NCBI GenBank assembly: GCA_012511925.1
Contig: JAAZFD010000092.1
Coordinates: forward strand, 1-8,590
Direction of reading: 5' to 3'
Origin: Clostridiales bacterium
Lineage (GTDB): Bacteria > Bacillota > Clostridia > Christensenellales > CAG-138
DNA: 8,590 nt
A program made the translations under genes and the position numbers. The notes beneath the pieces are model-generated. The model saw only the letters and a list, made by a program, of their open reading frames with translations, was not told where the DNA came from and ran no database searches. Below, piece by piece: positions 6,922-8,590 of this stretch (positions within the stretch are counted from its first letter, which is position 1; the number at the start of each line of letters is the position of its first letter).

Positions 6922-6950
6922 ATAATAACATGATAAAGTGGAAATGACAA
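6922..6950 (-). promoter_or_regulatory. Promoter of the HindIII-type R-M operon
   Basis: Reading the minus strand, TTGTCA at 6950-6945 is followed after 17 bases by TATTAT at 6927-6922. Each hexamer matches the sigma-A consensus at five of six positions. The predicted start is near 6915, leaving a leader of about 30 nt before the ATG at 6886. It falls in the 85-bp gap after the PH-domain gene, so the R-M operon need not depend on read-through. Confidence 0.65.
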
Positions 6951-6971
6951 GCCGCTCAAACTAAACGCTCT

Positions 6972-7535
6972 CTACGAAACAGGTAAATTTGGCGCATTAA
7001 GCTCCTTGCCTTTATTCAAAGCAGCCAAGCACGATTCAGCATCACGAATTCCTGCAATCCAAATCCACCCCTTTGATTGCCGCACTATTTCACGCGTGGT
7101 TGGATTTGCCCAAGTGTGGATTACGGTAACTTTTATTGTAGCAATATTAAACAAACAGTCTATTATAGTCCTATTTATTTTAAAGGCGATAACTTCATCA
7201 TAAGGAAACCAAAATATCATTTTCTTATCAGCGTGCATTTTCGCTTCAGCAAGAATCTTTTTTTCAGTAACGCAAAAGAATCCTGCTCTCACATCAAGCA
7301 TTGCAAAAGGAACTATTATTATTAGCGGCGAACCAACCATAAGAAGAAATGGAATTGTATATTCATTATTAGGAATAATGCGAAGCAGCAACAATAAACC
7401 AGAGATTACTGCAAACGGAATAAGCAACGACAGCAAGATTTTTAGAAAATATCGCACCTTTGCGGTTTCACCTTGCCACAAAATAGTTTCGTTTCTTTGT
7501 ATTCTGCCCCCGTTGTCATCGACATATCTTCTCAT
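6972..7535 (-). CDS. Small membrane protein with a bacterial PH-like domain (DUF304/bPH2 type)
   Basis: The predicted protein has 187 residues. After a short soluble N-terminus with NETILWQGE (15-23) come two hydrophobic segments at about 31-51 and 61-79, joined by a short loop. A cytoplasmic domain follows, beginning AGFFCVTEKKIL (84-95). The pattern VTxKxIL right after a helix pair, followed by beta-rich sequence and ending GIRDAESCLAALN (162-174), is that of the bacterial PH domain of YdbS/DUF304 proteins. Their biochemical role is mostly unknown, and I assign none here. The ATG at 7535-7533 is chosen because AAAGGAG lies 7 bases upstream; a longer reading from 7571 adds 12 residues and lacks such a site. 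It is co-oriented with the R-M genes, but a promoter lies between them, so a functional link is unproven. Confidence 0.7.
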   Translation of the reverse strand: MRRYVDDNGGRIQRNETILWQGETAKVRYFLKILLSLLIPFAVISGLLLLLRIIPNNEYTIPFLLMVGSPLIIIVPFAMLDVRAGFFCVTEKKILAEAKMHADKKMIFWFPYDEVIAFKINRTIIDCLFNIATIKVTVIHTWANPTTREIVRQSKGWIWIAGIRDAESCLAALNKGKELNAPNLPVS

Positions 7536-7542
7536 TGAATTT

Positions 7543-7549
7543 CTCCTTT
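7543..7549 (-). promoter_or_regulatory. Ribosome binding site that sets the start of the PH-domain gene
   Basis: AAAGGAG on the minus strand (7549-7543) is 7 bases upstream of ATG 7535-7533. It is a near-perfect Shine-Dalgarno match and lies downstream of the alternative start at 7571, so it supports the shorter 187-residue protein. Confidence 0.75.
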
Positions 7550-7598
7550 TACACATTATAAATAATTGCAAGCTGTTACGCTATGCTGTTGCAAATAT

Positions 7599-7628
7599 AT
7601 GTTAATATGGAATGCTTGATTATGTCAA
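7599..7628 (-). promoter_or_regulatory. Possible promoter of the PH-domain gene
   Basis: On the minus strand a perfect TTGACA at 7628-7623 is followed after 18 bases by TAACAT at 7604-7599 (four of six matches to TATAAT). The leader would be about 55 nt. A TATAAT at 7560-7555 also exists, but a start from it would fall inside the ribosome binding site, so I prefer the upstream pair. Confidence 0.35.
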
Positions 7629-7717
7629 TCGAAAACATGGTAATTTTTTCTTTCGTGTTAAAACTGCATAACACTCAATCGCTTTTGGGCCGCTCTGGGG
7701 CTTATGTTTTCAGCCGT

Positions 7718-8590
7718 TTACACCACATACACAACTTTCGCCTCTGGTAGCTTCCCCGCAATCTCTGCCCTCAAAAACTCCTCGCCCTCATGTCTTACGC
7801 TCTCCCGATAGCAATACTTACCTCGCCCTCTGCCCGTCATAATCTGTTTATCGTAAAGCTCAATAGCATTCGGAAAAGCATCGTTGTTTATCGCCTTATG
7901 CACATAACTGTAGGTCATAAAAATAATCTCGATAAAAAGCTGTTTTTTTGTGCAGGAAGAAAGCTGTGCCGATAGCTTGTCTATAAGCCCACTATAAAGC
8001 TGTTTCCAATTCTCCGTCAAAACTACGGGAGCAATAAGCAAGCCAACCTTGTAGCCTGCCTCGCATAGCTTATTTATGGCATCAATTCTTGCGTCAAGGC
8101 GAGAAGTTTTGAACTCGATTTTTTGAATGATTTCCTCGGGGTTCACGCTCATTCTAATCTTTATTCGCCCTCTATGGTTAAGCGGTAAAAGTGGGTTTAC
8201 CATATCAAACTTTGTCGGGAATGTTAGATATCCTCTTTCGATTGTAGAAAATCGCTCAATTACATAGGGAAGATTGTTTGTAATAGTATTTTCCAATATT
8301 AAATCAGAGTTCGAGCCTATCTCAAACACAAGCTCCTTATCCGATTTTTGCGAATTTTTAATTAGCCTGTCCATCATGGCTTCCCTGTTCACAAAAAGTC
8401 GCATATATGAGCATTTGTTGTAATTGCACACAAGATAGCAATACATACACATGGCGCTACAGCCAGAGGAGGTGAAAGGCACAATAAAGTCGGATGTTTT
8501 ATGATTAGGCGTGTATCTGTGCGTTTTTCTAACACCAATTATTAAATGCCTTTTCATTCGTGCGAAGCAGCTGTTGTGTTGCTTTTGCAG
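7718..8590 (-). CDS. splB: Spore photoproduct lyase homologue, radical SAM (5' end outside window)
   Basis: SplB-type radical SAM enzymes reverse the 5-thyminyl-5,6-dihydrothymine lesion in spore DNA during germination. The frame is open through the window edge, giving 290 codons. An ATG at 8557 is internal by homology, because LIIGVRKT (5-12 from that Met) corresponds to B. subtilis LVIGVRKT well inside the protein, so about 55-60 residues are missing. The cluster motif GCSAMCMYCYL places Cys33, Cys37 and Cys40 as iron-sulfur ligands, with flanking Tyr39 and Tyr41. Further family blocks are FPTKFDMVNPLL (113-124), RIKIRMSVNPEEII (131-144) and GYKVGLLIAPVVL (168-180). At the position I align with the hydrogen-donor Cys141 of B. 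subtilis, this protein reads FEIGSNSD, apparently serine. It could be a true SPL or an SPL-like relative. The C-terminus is complete (stop at 7718). Confidence 0.88.
   Translation of the reverse strand: MQKQHNSCFARMKRHLIIGVRKTHRYTPNHKTSDFIVPFTSSGCSAMCMYCYLVCNYNKCSYMRLFVNREAMMDRLIKNSQKSDKELVFEIGSNSDLILENTITNNLPYVIERFSTIERGYLTFPTKFDMVNPLLPLNHRGRIKIRMSVNPEEIIQKIEFKTSRLDARIDAINKLCEAGYKVGLLIAPVVLTENWKQLYSGLIDKLSAQLSSCTKKQLFIEIIFMTYSYVHKAINNDAFPNAIELYDKQIMTGRGRGKYCYRESVRHEGEEFLRAEIAGKLPEAKVVYVV

Noticed and set aside
7555..7560. TATAAT on the minus strand as the main promoter of the PH-domain gene
   Set aside because: Transcription would begin at about 7548, inside the ribosome binding site, and no -35 element is correctly spaced.

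Overview
The window looks like bacterial chromosome, most probably from a spore-forming or formerly spore-forming member of the Bacillota (Clostridia-like). This rests on a spore photoproduct lyase homologue, strong purine-rich ribosome binding sites, sigma-A type promoters and the style of the RluA fragment. The lineage is inferred and no species can be named. Every gene is either housekeeping or a restriction-modification (R-M) gene of a known family. I do not see a convincing, wholly undescribed system. The most informative features are a broken restriction gene and a set of gene-end repeats.

Layout. (1) Bases 1-802 hold the 3' end of an RluA-family pseudouridine synthase gene, followed by two more degraded copies of the same gene end and a short fourth tail piece. 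(2) Bases 860-3100 are a self-contained unit: a near-consensus promoter, a membrane-bound proton pyrophosphatase gene (hppA, plus strand) and an intrinsic terminator. (3) Bases 3116-6950, all on the minus strand, hold two Type II R-M systems. The distal one is of the Eco47II/Sau96I type (expected target GGNCC): an intact C5-cytosine methyltransferase followed after 2 bases by its endonuclease gene, which is frameshifted by a 7-bp tandem duplication. The proximal one is of the HindIII type (expected target AAGCTT): endonuclease and methyltransferase genes overlap by 11 bp and both look intact. (4) Bases 6972-7535 (minus) encode a small two-helix membrane protein with a bacterial PH-like domain. 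(5) Bases 7718-8590 (minus) hold a spore photoproduct lyase homologue whose 5' end lies outside the window.

How it fits together. hppA converges on the R-M block and is separated from it by the terminator. Each R-M system has its own recognisable promoter, so they are two neighbouring operons. In the HindIII-type operon the endonuclease comes first and the methyltransferase starts at GTG inside its last codons, behind a G-rich ribosome binding site. In the Eco47II-type operon the methyltransferase comes first and appears to persist as an orphan methylase. The R-M block is much richer in A+T than hppA in the lines I counted, which suggests horizontal acquisition.
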